A stretch of 64,000 bases of DNA from contig CALSPN010000036.1 of NCBI GenBank assembly GCA_943788245.1, forward strand, positions 1 through 64,000, given 5' to 3'. This document shows, one piece after another, positions 38,243 through 46,995 of this stretch (the first letter of the stretch is position 1; each line of letters begins with the position of its first letter). The DNA comes from an uncultured Verrucomicrobiae bacterium (GTDB lineage Bacteria; Verrucomicrobiota; Verrucomicrobiia; Limisphaerales; AAA164-E04). The notes below the pieces were generated by a model, which had not been told where the DNA came from, made no database searches, and saw only the letters and a program-made list of their open reading frames with translations. The translations under genes and the position numbers were made by a program.

Positions 38243-39586
38243 TCAGAGTTCCTTGATGTAGATACTGGCAAATTCAATGGGATCTCCATGATCCTGCAGG
38301 CCAATGGCGCCGACTTCGGGTATGCCTGGCAGGAGAGCCTTATCAATGACAGTCAAGCCATTGAGATTTACCGTTAGTTTGTCTCCTATGAGTGTGATGA
38401 TAAATCTGTTCCATTTGCCAATGGCATTGTCTGCTTTGAGTTTTGGGGTAAGGGCCTCGCGCACAGCAGGAGAGGTGTCTTTGTGATTCCGGTAACCGTA
38501 AACTTCCCCTGAGCCGATGCTCCAATTCCAAATGTTGACCTGGCTTTTAGTGTTTCCTCTCAGGAATATACCACTGTCTCCTGCAAAGGATACCTCTTCA
38601 GTGAGTTGGTTGCCATCTTTGCTTTTTGCGTAATCTCCACTTGGAAGCACGATGGGGAATTCACGTTTGGAGGCTTGAGCCGTCCATCGCCAATCACAGA
38701 TCATGATAAAATCACCATAGCTTTTCTCGGTCCATAAATGTTTCTCCTTGGCGGTGCTTTTTCCATCATAGCTTAATTTCCAGTCAGTGGCGCGCCAATG
38801 ATCCCTGCTGCCCTCCGGTAAATTCCATCCAGCCAGATTCACCCCGTTATAAATAGATTGGAACCCCTGATCTTCGGGGGCAATTTCCTCTGGGGCAGGG
38901 TTGGTGGATGGGAGTGTTTTAATTCGAATGTTACGATAATCGACCTTGCCCCCCTCGGATTCCAGTGCGATGTACCCCTTTCTGTAGACGCAGTCTTTGC
39001 CGCCCGAAACTACCTTTCCATTCACCGCTAATTTGATGATGCCATCGATGCAGGTTACACGGTAATGATTCCACTCTGGTGAGGCCTTGGATCGCATTTC
39101 ATTTGGGAAACTTCTCGAACCCCGATTTGGTGCATCAGGGATCATGGTACTTCCGTGAATAGGGAAAATATCACCATGCGTGGTGAACCAATCTGATTTG
39201 CCGTATGCGTGATCAAGGATTTGGACTTCGATGGCCTTCAGGAAAGGAACTCCGGGGGCAGAAATAGATTCTGACCAGACAAACAGCCCGGCATTTCCTC
39301 CGGGAACCAAATGCCTCCATTCGAGCTCCAAAATGAAATTCTCGTATTGTTTTTCCGTTCGCAGGGCGCCAGTAGGGACGCCTGTGCAATGGATCAAACC
39401 CTCTTTGACCGTCCACGTGCTGGGCGCGCAATTGACATTGATCCACCCATCCAGATTGGTTCCATTGAACAAAGAGACAAATCCCGATTCTTTTGGCGCA
39501 GTGATGTTTTCTGCGGCCTGCCCTTGATTCATGATGATACTGGCAAGAATAACGAACACATTTATCTGTTTTGTTGCATTGAACAT
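38243..39586 (-). CDS. Secreted protein with two DUF1080 domains
   Basis: This 447-residue protein has a signal peptide (VFVILASIIMNQGQAAE). Two DUF1080 domains are arranged in tandem: the first (about 32-215) starts FVSLFNGTNLDGWINV and ends VDYRNIRIKTL; the second (about 235-447) starts FQSIYNGVNLAGWNLPEG and ends FASIYIKEL. Only one domain is usual. The second domain carries a longer insert with GIFLRGNTKSQVNIWNW. Predicted role: extracellular or periplasmic cleavage or binding of 3-keto-glycosides or related glycans. It is 77 bases upstream of proB and may have its own promoter. Confidence 0.87.
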   Translation of the reverse strand: MFNATKQINVFVILASIIMNQGQAAENITAPKESGFVSLFNGTNLDGWINVNCAPSTWTVKEGLIHCTGVPTGALRTEKQYENFILELEWRHLVPGGNAGLFVWSESISAPGVPFLKAIEVQILDHAYGKSDWFTTHGDIFPIHGSTMIPDAPNRGSRSFPNEMRSKASPEWNHYRVTCIDGIIKLAVNGKVVSGGKDCVYRKGYIALESEGGKVDYRNIRIKTLPSTNPAPEEIAPEDQGFQSIYNGVNLAGWNLPEGSRDHWRATDWKLSYDGKSTAKEKHLWTEKSYGDFIMICDWRWTAQASKREFPIVLPSGDYAKSKDGNQLTEEVSFAGDSGIFLRGNTKSQVNIWNWSIGSGEVYGYRNHKDTSPAVREALTPKLKADNAIGKWNRFIITLIGDKLTVNLNGLTVIDKALLPGIPEVGAIGLQDHGDPIEFASIYIKEL

Positions 39587-39787
39587 GACGGCAAATTGTT
39601 GAGCAGAAAAAAGTATTGAGCAAGTCGTTATTTATCTGATCACATTGGCCTCCTCTTCAATCACGGCGAGAAATTAACCAATCACGCAGAGAATATACTT
39701 ACGCGAGGTATGATTTAGGGTTCCAATTTTCAGTGAATTCTGTGAGTTGCAATCTTTCTGCAACTCAGTCAGATTACCGATGTTAAT

Positions 39788-41188
39788 ATGTCTAGTATGC
39801 TTCACAGCTTCCTAAGTCTCGTGGCAGGTCTCTTTTTTGTTGTCTGTTGTTTTGCCTCACCTTTATTCACGGGTGCGATGGAACTGCATGCGGCTGATGT
39901 GGAGTGGGACATTGATCAGGAGAAACTATCTGCCGACCTGCGTCGTACGGAGCTTGCGGACGCTCTCAAAGCTGTTGGGGGTCGCATGGGATGGAATATT
40001 TGGATTGAGCCAGGACTTGAAGCAAGAAGAGTCTCGACTCGCTTTACAGATCTATCTATTTCGGAAGCTCTCCGGCGGATTATGGGGGATTTGAATTATG
40101 CATTGATCCGCGGAAAAAGTGCTGGATCCTCCAAGCTGCTCGTTTATGCCACCAGTGCCTCAAGGGCTACCAGAAAGCTCAATCTTTCCGATCAGGTTCT
40201 GATTTTCCGTTCTAAGAAAATCGACAATGAAATCATCGTTCAGGTTAAAGCTGGTAGTCCAATATCTATCGAAGAGGTAGCTGATGCATTGGGTGCAAAA
40301 ATCATCGGTAAACTTGATAAGTTGAATGCATATCGATTGTCCTTTGAAGATGCTGAAAACGCAGACAAAGCACGCGAACGACTTCGAGATTCTGAATCAG
40401 TTCAGATCAGTGACAACTTTGAATGGGGAAGGCCGGGTGAAAATCGAGTATACGGAGGAGGAAGTTCTTCAGGTTTTTCTCTCAAGGCTCGTAAAGCAGA
40501 TGGTAATGAACTGGTTGTAGGATTGATTGACATGCCTGTGCAAGGTGATGAATCCTTGTCGGAATTCCTGCTTCCCGAGATCAATCTCGGAGGCGACAAG
40601 CCTGCGACAACAGATATCCCAACTCATGGCACGAGCATGGCGCAGACTCTGCTCAAAGGTGCAGAAATCGGAAACGACGGTCAGAGCGAGTCATCAATCA
40701 GGATTTTGCCAGTAGACGTATACGGTGGCAGCGAAACGACGTCAACTTTTCAGGTGGCTCAAGGAATTTATGAGGCAGTCAACGCCGGTGCGAGTATTAT
40801 CAACCTCAGCCTTGGTGGCAATGAAACGGTTCCCCTTATGGAGCAAATGATTCATGAAGCTTCCCTGCAAGGGGTTCTTTTTGTCGGAGCCGCAGGGAAC
40901 TCCCCTACCACCGAACCTACCTTTCCAGCAGCCTATCCAGATGTACTTGCCGTGACGGCAGCGACTCAGAATGGGCAGGTCGCACCGTATGCCAACACGG
41001 GTGACTTTGTGGATGTCATGGTTCCGGGGCGCTCCTTCATCGAACACAATGGCACGACGTTCATGATTAATGGTACCTCCGCCTCTGCAGCCTACGTTTC
41101 AGGTTTGGCCGCTTCTATTTCAGCAAACTCAGGACGTCCTGTGCGGGAAGTTGAAATGGAGCTCCGGCAAAAACTTCCCAAGCCTTGA
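39788..41188 (+). CDS. Secreted subtilisin-family (S8) peptidase with an N-terminal STN-like domain
   Basis: This 466-residue protein has a signal peptide (about 1-36). Residues 45-120 look like the STN/secretin-type short domain (LADALKAVGGRMGWNIWIEPGLEARRV...ISEALRRIMGDLNYAL), which is unusual before a protease. The S8 domain (about 240-460) has the triad: Asp248 in VVGLIDMP, His280 in PTHGTSMAQ, Asn371 in FVGAAGNSP and Ser431 in INGTSASAAYVSG. It is smaller than classic subtilases, and a region between 130 and 230 may be an inhibitor-like prodomain. After its TGA the same frame stays open for 37 codons without family features, which I take as chance. Confidence 0.85.
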   Translation: MSSMLHSFLSLVAGLFFVVCCFASPLFTGAMELHAADVEWDIDQEKLSADLRRTELADALKAVGGRMGWNIWIEPGLEARRVSTRFTDLSISEALRRIMGDLNYALIRGKSAGSSKLLVYATSASRATRKLNLSDQVLIFRSKKIDNEIIVQVKAGSPISIEEVADALGAKIIGKLDKLNAYRLSFEDAENADKARERLRDSESVQISDNFEWGRPGENRVYGGGSSSGFSLKARKADGNELVVGLIDMPVQGDESLSEFLLPEINLGGDKPATTDIPTHGTSMAQTLLKGAEIGNDGQSESSIRILPVDVYGGSETTSTFQVAQGIYEAVNAGASIINLSLGGNETVPLMEQMIHEASLQGVLFVGAAGNSPTTEPTFPAAYPDVLAVTAATQNGQVAPYANTGDFVDVMVPGRSFIEHNGTTFMINGTSASAAYVSGLAASISANSGRPVREVEMELRQKLPKP

Positions 41189-41447
41189 TCAACATTTACT
41201 CTGATTTCGGCGCCACAACAGTTTGAGGCTTCTTCTACTGCCGACTTATCACACCTAAAGTCTTCCGGCAAAGGTGAGCTTATTTCTGTCTTTGGGCATG
41301 GATGAGGAGACGCTTCGACCATTGAATAAGCAAATGATCATTTTCACCCTGATTTCTTTGGTCTTAGTTGGGTGGATTTCATCGACATTACCAACTTAAA
41401 CAAGATTGGCATATGACAACTCGATCGCCAATCCACAACGGGGGCAC

Positions 41448-42890
41448 TCAAGGTTCCAGGTTCATGTCTCGAACGGGTGTCAGTTTTAAGACGGTATCAG
41501 GGCCGTTGACAACCAAGTAAATGGCACCATCTGGTGCGCTGCATACGTCTCTAATTCGCCCTGCATTCTTCAGGATAATTTCCTGATGCATGACTCGATC
41601 ATTCTCGATATCGAGTAAGCGCACTTCTTCGTATTTCAGTGCACCTACGAGAAGGTGATTCTTCCAGCGGGGAAATGAGGAGCTGTTCACAAAGTGAATG
41701 CCACTGACTGCAATGGATGGTTTCCAATACAGAGTCGGCTGGCGCATTCCTTGGCGTTCTCGATCATCGGACACAACACCACCATCGTAATTACGGCCAT
41801 ACGTTATGGATGGCCAGCCGTAATTTGCACCGCCATGAATGACGTTCAGTTCATCACCGCCCATTGGCCCATGTTCCGTTTCCCAGACATGCCCAGTTGC
41901 CGGATGAACGGCGAGACCTTGAGGGTTTCGATTGCCGAATGTGAATATAGTTGGTAACGCATCATCGCGTTCTACAAATGGATTGTCTGAGGGAATGGAG
42001 CCGTTTTTGAAGATACGGTGTATTTTGCCGTTTGGACGACGGATATCTTGAGCATGATGCGCAATGCCTCTTTCTCCTATTGAGAAATAAAGAAATCCAT
42101 TTGGGTCAAAAACAATGCGAGAACCGTAATGATGACGTGTCGTTGTGTAGAGATCGTGAGGTGCTTCGTAAATCACCTCCTGATCGGTCCATGCATGATC
42201 TTGGAGTTTTCCCCGGACAATGCGTGTCATGGCTGGTTTCCGCTCACCTTCCGCATCACTGAGTAAATGGCTGTAGGATAGGTAAACCCATCCATTTTTC
42301 GCATAATCAGGGTCAACTGATACATCGAGTAAGCCTCCCTGACCTTCGTGCAGAACCGAGGGTGTCCCTTCGATGGCTTCAGGGTGCAATTTTCCACCCT
42401 CCAGTAATCGCAGCCGGCCGGGGCGTTCGGTGATCAGTGCCCTTTCTTCATCAAGAAAATCAATCGCCCATGGGATATCCAATTCCTCCGCAACGACATC
42501 AATCCTTAATTCATAATCCAGCGTAAAAATCTTCTTGGGTGTTGGTGGTCGGGTTGAGCCAGATTTCTCTTCGGATTCAAATATAAAATCCAATACTCGA
42601 TTAATGGCATCATCAGAAAGGGCCTCCTCAAAAGCTGGCATGGCAAAATCTGATATGCCATATTTGATATTTCGGAAAATATGGCTCCGTTTGGATCCAA
42701 ATTGCCATACGGCATCTTTGAGACTTTGTGCTTGCCCCCCTTGTAATTCCGGCCCGTGGCATTGCGCGCAAGCCTGTGCGTAAATTGCTTTGCCGGTTGG
42801 TTTCGATTGTGCATTCAGGTGCAAACCAGCACTGCCAATCATCATGTATGCCCAGGCGAGGATTTTGAAACAAAGTTTATGAGTATTCAT
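41448..42890 (-). CDS. Secreted cytochrome c - PQQ-type sugar dehydrogenase fusion
   Basis: This protein is about 480 residues from the ATG at 42890 (an upstream ATG at 42935 adds 15). A signal peptide precedes a cytochrome c domain (CAQCHGPELQGG, distal Met in FAMPAF, about 40-110), then a glucose/sorbosone dehydrogenase six-bladed propeller (IPWAIDFLDEERALITERPGRLRLL, GGLLDVSVDPDYAKNGWVYLSYS, GSRIVFDPNGFLYFSIG, FGNRNPQGLAVHP and GPMGGDELNVIHGGANYGWP). It oxidises an aldose with PQQ and passes electrons to the attached haem. The fusion makes it self-sufficient toward the respiratory chain. It ends a minus-strand operon with deoC, an isomerase and a sulfatase. Confidence 0.9.
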   Translation of the reverse strand: MNTHKLCFKILAWAYMMIGSAGLHLNAQSKPTGKAIYAQACAQCHGPELQGGQAQSLKDAVWQFGSKRSHIFRNIKYGISDFAMPAFEEALSDDAINRVLDFIFESEEKSGSTRPPTPKKIFTLDYELRIDVVAEELDIPWAIDFLDEERALITERPGRLRLLEGGKLHPEAIEGTPSVLHEGQGGLLDVSVDPDYAKNGWVYLSYSHLLSDAEGERKPAMTRIVRGKLQDHAWTDQEVIYEAPHDLYTTTRHHYGSRIVFDPNGFLYFSIGERGIAHHAQDIRRPNGKIHRIFKNGSIPSDNPFVERDDALPTIFTFGNRNPQGLAVHPATGHVWETEHGPMGGDELNVIHGGANYGWPSITYGRNYDGGVVSDDRERQGMRQPTLYWKPSIAVSGIHFVNSSSFPRWKNHLLVGALKYEEVRLLDIENDRVMHQEIILKNAGRIRDVCSAPDGAIYLVVNGPDTVLKLTPVRDMNLEP

Positions 42891-42946
42891 GGTTTTTCTG
42901 AACTGCAGGTTGATAACCTGCGTGTTTTGACTCACGCATTTTAGAA

Positions 42947-43729
42947 TTAATAGCCGCCACCCCCAAGTTTTGTTTCCATTACTGATTTTCCGAGGGTTTT
43001 GGTAGCGTTTTTTTCGGCGCGAGCACGTGCTTTGTAATCATTCAGCAATGTTTTGGTCGCGGAGGCTCCCACGCGACGGACACCAAGGTCTCGGCAGTGC
43101 ATGAGTGCATCCAAATCTCTAACCCCTCCTGCGGCTTTTATTTCTATTTTGCTGCTGCATGTCTTGCGCATCAGTTTCAAGTCGTTCTCTGTTGCTCCTT
43201 CATACCCGTAACGTCCATCTTTACCTTTTACGAAACCATATCCCGTTGAAGTCTTCACGTAATCGGCTTTGGCGGTTTCACAAATGCTACATAGCTTCTT
43301 TTTAATACGATCGTTTGGCATGAAGTCGTTTTCGATGATGACTTTAACAATACTACCTCGCTTGTGGGCCGTCCTGACGACAGCTCTGATGTCTTTTTTT
43401 ACGTAATCCCAATCGCCAGAAAGTGCCTTGCCAATATTAATCACCATGTCAATTTCCGTTGCTCCATCCTCACAGGCTTGCTCTGTTTCGAACACTTTGA
43501 CTTTTGTCATGTTTCCACCATGCGGAAATCCTACGACCGCACCGACTGCAACGCTGGTTCCTTTCAGAATTCGGGCAGCCATTTTGACAGCGTAAGGTTT
43601 GATGCAGACAGAGGCTACTTTGTATCGGGTAGCAAGCTTGCATTCTCTTTCCATTTCCTTATCGGTCATGGTCGGGTGCAGGAGCGAGTGATCGATCATT
43701 CCTGCGATCTCTTCGTAAGTATATTTCAT
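42947..43729 (-). CDS. deoC: Deoxyribose-phosphate aldolase
   Basis: DeoC cleaves 2-deoxyribose-5-phosphate to glyceraldehyde-3-phosphate and acetaldehyde by a Schiff base. It is 260 residues with IDHSLLHPTMTDKEMERECKLA, VAVGAVVGFPHGG, EIDMVINIGKALSGDW, VKVIIENDFM, the catalytic lysine in ADYVKTSTGYG and IKAAGGVRDLDAL. The C-terminus is lysine-rich and longer than in short DeoC proteins. It lies 23 bases after the isomerase gene and 56 before the sugar dehydrogenase, so it is probably co-transcribed; its link to sulfated-sugar use is unclear. Confidence 0.93.
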   Translation of the reverse strand: MKYTYEEIAGMIDHSLLHPTMTDKEMERECKLATRYKVASVCIKPYAVKMAARILKGTSVAVGAVVGFPHGGNMTKVKVFETEQACEDGATEIDMVINIGKALSGDWDYVKKDIRAVVRTAHKRGSIVKVIIENDFMPNDRIKKKLCSICETAKADYVKTSTGYGFVKGKDGRYGYEGATENDLKLMRKTCSSKIEIKAAGGVRDLDALMHCRDLGVRRVGASATKTLLNDYKARARAEKNATKTLGKSVMETKLGGGGY

Positions 43730-43752
43730 TGGTGGCGGTGTTATGGGATCAT

Positions 43753-44670
43753 TCAGGGCAGAAAGTTTTTCAGGTATCGATAACTTTGACTGAGTGCTGC
43801 TTTGCGTGCCTGCTGACTTCCTTCGTAAGCACGGTCTTCGACTTCGACACAGACTGCGCCTCGGTAGCCTGCGTCTCCAAGCTCCGAGAGAAATTTACCC
43901 CAATTGACTTCACCCAGGCCCGGAAGTTTGGGGGAATGATAGGATAACGGTGTGGCCATAATTCCCACATCATCGAGCTGGTCTTGATCCAAGCGTACGT
44001 CTTTTGCGTGAACGTGCACGAACCGATCAGCGAATTCACGAATGGGTTTCAGGTAATTCATGTGCTGCCAAACCATGTGGGAAGGATCGTAATTCAATCC
44101 GAATTTTTTTGAAGGGATGACCTCAAACATACGACGCCACATCGCAGGAGAATGGGCCAGGTTCTTCCCTGACGGCCATTCGTCCTGAGTGAAATACATC
44201 GGGCAATTTTCAATACCGATTTGAACGCCATGATCCTCTGCGAGTTTAATGATGGAAGGCCAGGTTTTTCTGAAGGACTTGAAATTAGCATCATCGCTTA
44301 GGCTCGGTTCTGCACCGATGAAGGTATTTACGATATTCACGCCTAATTTAGGAGCAGATTTAATGAGCTTTTTAAGATGAGCCAGGGCGGGGCGAGCGTG
44401 TTGTTCGTCTTTGCTGAGCAGGTTTGGATAATAACCCAGAGCAGAAATGGAAACACCTTTGTCGTTCAGTTTCCCTGCGATGTCATCGGCTTTGTGTTTA
44501 TTGAGTCCTTCAATATCGATGTGGGTGATCCCTGCATAACGCCGATCTGCTTTGCCTTTGGGCCAGCACATGACCTCGATACAGTCATATCCAATTTTAG
44601 CGGCAGTATCTGCGACTGACTCCAAGTTTTGATCGGGCATTATTGCGGTGACAAATCCTAATTGCATCAT
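43753..44670 (-). CDS. Sugar phosphate isomerase/epimerase family (TIM barrel)
   Basis: This 305-residue protein is of the xylose-isomerase-like fold with the metal-site pattern [47 protein letters not shown] and [16 protein letters not shown]. It has no signal peptide, so acts in the cytoplasm. It is the second such protein in the window, again next to a sulfatase (34 bases upstream), which suggests it processes the sugar freed by that enzyme. The exact substrate is unknown. Confidence 0.88.
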   Translation of the reverse strand: MMQLGFVTAIMPDQNLESVADTAAKIGYDCIEVMCWPKGKADRRYAGITHIDIEGLNKHKADDIAGKLNDKGVSISALGYYPNLLSKDEQHARPALAHLKKLIKSAPKLGVNIVNTFIGAEPSLSDDANFKSFRKTWPSIIKLAEDHGVQIGIENCPMYFTQDEWPSGKNLAHSPAMWRRMFEVIPSKKFGLNYDPSHMVWQHMNYLKPIREFADRFVHVHAKDVRLDQDQLDDVGIMATPLSYHSPKLPGLGEVNWGKFLSELGDAGYRGAVCVEVEDRAYEGSQQARKAALSQSYRYLKNFLP

Positions 44671-44704
44671 GATTTTTTCAATGGTGTTTATGACGTTAAA
44701 AATA

Positions 44705-46168
44705 TTAATCCAAATTCTTGAACGGATATAATGTGGATGGCGATCTAGCCTCCTGCATTAACTTAGCCATTTCTTTCAATAGGGCTGGATGTTCAGACGA
44801 CAGGTCGTTTGATTCGGAGGGATCTGTCTCAAGATTGTAAAGCTCGGTCTGAATACCTTTTTTGAATATATTCTGGCGAACTGCTTTCCAGTTTCCCATG
44901 CGTATGGCCTGCTGCCCTCCATAAGATGGAAATTCCCAATAAAGGTAGGCATGGGATTTCTGGTTTTGTTTCCCGAATAATGTAGGAGCCAGATTGATCC
45001 CGTCGGTATTTTCCGGGATGGATTTTGTATTCCCGGTCATCGATAGAATCGTGGGCATTAGGTCCCAAAAAGCTGCGGGTTCGTCACTGATTTGTCCCTC
45101 GGGGATTTTGCCTGGCCAGCTCGCTACCATGGGGACTCGAATCCCTCCTTCATACACACTGCCCTTGAGACCTTTGAATTTGCCCGCCGATTCAAAGAAA
45201 TCTGAATCACTGCCACCAAGACGATTGTAGGTAGGTCCGTTGTCTGATGTGAAAATAACCAGGGTGTCTTCCTCCAATCCCATCGAGCGGACCTTGTTCA
45301 TGACCAACCCAACTCCATAATCAAGATACGACACCATGGCTGCATACCCTGCTCTTGGCGAGGGGTGTTTAAGATAGCCGCGGTGCTTGTATTCCTCCTC
45401 TTCGATATCATCCGTATACCAGTCAACCGCCCATTGAGGCACCTGGATTGAGAGGTGGGGGATCGTAAATGGCATGAATAAAAAGAAAGGATCTTCCTGG
45501 TGAGCATCCATGAAGGCGACGGCTTCTTCAATGAAGCGATCCTGAGAAAATGTCTCTCCATACAATGTTCGATCATTGCCTTGTAGAATCTCTTTCTTTC
45601 CATTACGCCAAAGAAATTTCGGGTAATGATTGTGGGCATGGACCTGGCAGTTGAATCCGTAAAAAAGATCGAACCCCTGCTTGTTTGGATCACCCGTCGT
45701 TCCAAAGTGGCCCAATCCCCATTTACCCATGGCACCCGTGGCATACCCTTGTGATTTCAACGCCTCTGCCAAGGTTATTTCATCCTTTGGAATTGGAAAC
45801 TGCCCGGGGAATTCCCACTCGTATTCTTTTTTGATGTGATCCAGGCCTTTAGGATTTCGGTTGTCACGTATGTAGGCATGCCCGCTGTGTTTTCCTGTCA
45901 ATAGCATCCCACGTGAAGGAGCGCAGACGGGAGAACCTGAATAGAACTGAGTCATCCGCAAACCACGGTCTGCAAGAGCATCAATATTAGGCGTTTTGAT
46001 GTAATTTTGGCCGTAACAACCCAACTCCTGATAACCCAGATCATCTGCAAGGAAGACAATGACGTTGGGTTTGCGTTTTCCGGACTGTCCAAAAGCTGAG
46101 CTTAGAAAAAGTCCGGACAGCAGAACAAGTGCATAAACTTGCCAATGTGCGGGTCGGATGATGTGCAT
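44705..46168 (-). CDS. Secreted arylsulfatase-type sulfatase
   Basis: This 487-residue sulfatase has a signal peptide ([18 protein letters not shown]). Motifs: [19 protein letters not shown], the formylglycine signature C-A-P-S-R (82-86), [30 protein letters not shown] and a C-terminal [16 protein letters not shown]. It is closest in pattern to arylsulfatase A-like bacterial enzymes. It is the first gene of the minus-strand operon sulfatase-isomerase-deoC-sugar dehydrogenase. A formylglycine-generating or anaerobic maturase enzyme is needed but not in the window. Confidence 0.93.
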   Translation of the reverse strand: MHIIRPAHWQVYALVLLSGLFLSSAFGQSGKRKPNVIVFLADDLGYQELGCYGQNYIKTPNIDALADRGLRMTQFYSGSPVCAPSRGMLLTGKHSGHAYIRDNRNPKGLDHIKKEYEWEFPGQFPIPKDEITLAEALKSQGYATGAMGKWGLGHFGTTGDPNKQGFDLFYGFNCQVHAHNHYPKFLWRNGKKEILQGNDRTLYGETFSQDRFIEEAVAFMDAHQEDPFFLFMPFTIPHLSIQVPQWAVDWYTDDIEEEEYKHRGYLKHPSPRAGYAAMVSYLDYGVGLVMNKVRSMGLEEDTLVIFTSDNGPTYNRLGGSDSDFFESAGKFKGLKGSVYEGGIRVPMVASWPGKIPEGQISDEPAAFWDLMPTILSMTGNTKSIPENTDGINLAPTLFGKQNQKSHAYLYWEFPSYGGQQAIRMGNWKAVRQNIFKKGIQTELYNLETDPSESNDLSSEHPALLKEMAKLMQEARSPSTLYPFKNLD

Positions 46169-46413
46169 TCATCGAAGTTAGAAGTTGAGTTGGAACAGGA
46201 CAATCCTAAACCTCGGATGGATTGCTTCGATTCATTCCTTCTATCCTGGTTCAATCTGGATGATGTTTTTTCTCCTGATCCTGGCTCGAACGAAAAAAAA
46301 GCTCATCTGGCACGCTTAGATAAGAGCGTCTTGAGGCAAATCAGCATGTTTTGGATCTGGTTGAATCATGTGAAGTTGATGGTCCATCAAGCTGAAACAT
46401 TCGGATCTGTTGA

Positions 46414-46797
46414 TCAAGACATCGCAAACTGTTTTAACCTGTCTCCAATTTGATTAGCCAGTGCCTTCATCATTTCAGCATCTCTGGCCGCCAGGTTTCG
46501 ATCACACTGAAAGGCCCAGAGAGTGAGCCAGTGTCCAAAGTGTTCAGTTTGGAGGTGGAGTGGCATGTGTTTGGCGATCAATCCACCTCCATACAGCGAG
46601 GGGCCACCTGTGAGACCGGACCAAAAGCCCGCGATCTTCTCGATGTGCATTGGCCAATCCTGAATCTGAGCCTCAAAAACAGGGCCGATGACCGCATGCT
46701 GGCGAACATCAGCATAAAAATGGGTCAGCAGGTGTTTCAACCCTTTTTGGCCGCCGATGCGATCATAAAGCGTTTCTTCGATTCCGGTGTTTTTCAT
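46414..46797 (-). CDS. Group III truncated haemoglobin
   Basis: This protein is about 127 residues from the ATG at 46797. It has the 2-on-2 globin pattern: ETLYDRIGGQKGLKHLLTHFYADVRQH, PVFEAQIQDWPMHIEKIAGFWS, and the proximal histidine region LHLQTEHFGHWLTLW. Group III proteins bind oxygen or nitric oxide and are thought to help in microaerobic or nitrosative stress. It is a single gene without an obvious regulator nearby; the upstream sequence to 46995 shows no clear binding site. Confidence 0.9.
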   Translation of the reverse strand: MKNTGIEETLYDRIGGQKGLKHLLTHFYADVRQHAVIGPVFEAQIQDWPMHIEKIAGFWSGLTGGPSLYGGGLIAKHMPLHLQTEHFGHWLTLWAFQCDRNLAARDAEMMKALANQIGDRLKQFAMS

Positions 46798-46995
46798 TTC
46801 AATAGATTGCCTGTGCAAGTGAATTGATTTACAAGTGATTCATATGTATTTTCCAAGGGAAATACTTAATGATTGCAACTTGATTTTGGAGGCTCTGACA
46901 TTAGCTTCAAATTTCCAACGACCCTGCAAAGCCTTGTGATTTTCAGTAAGTCATGGGTTATTTAGACATGAAATCAGATCTGGAATAAATTCGCC

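Noticed and set aside
41189-41302. Frame stays open past the subtilase stop codon (possible read-through)
   Set aside because: Thirty-seven open codons after a TGA are not rare by chance, and the sequence shows no S8 family features.
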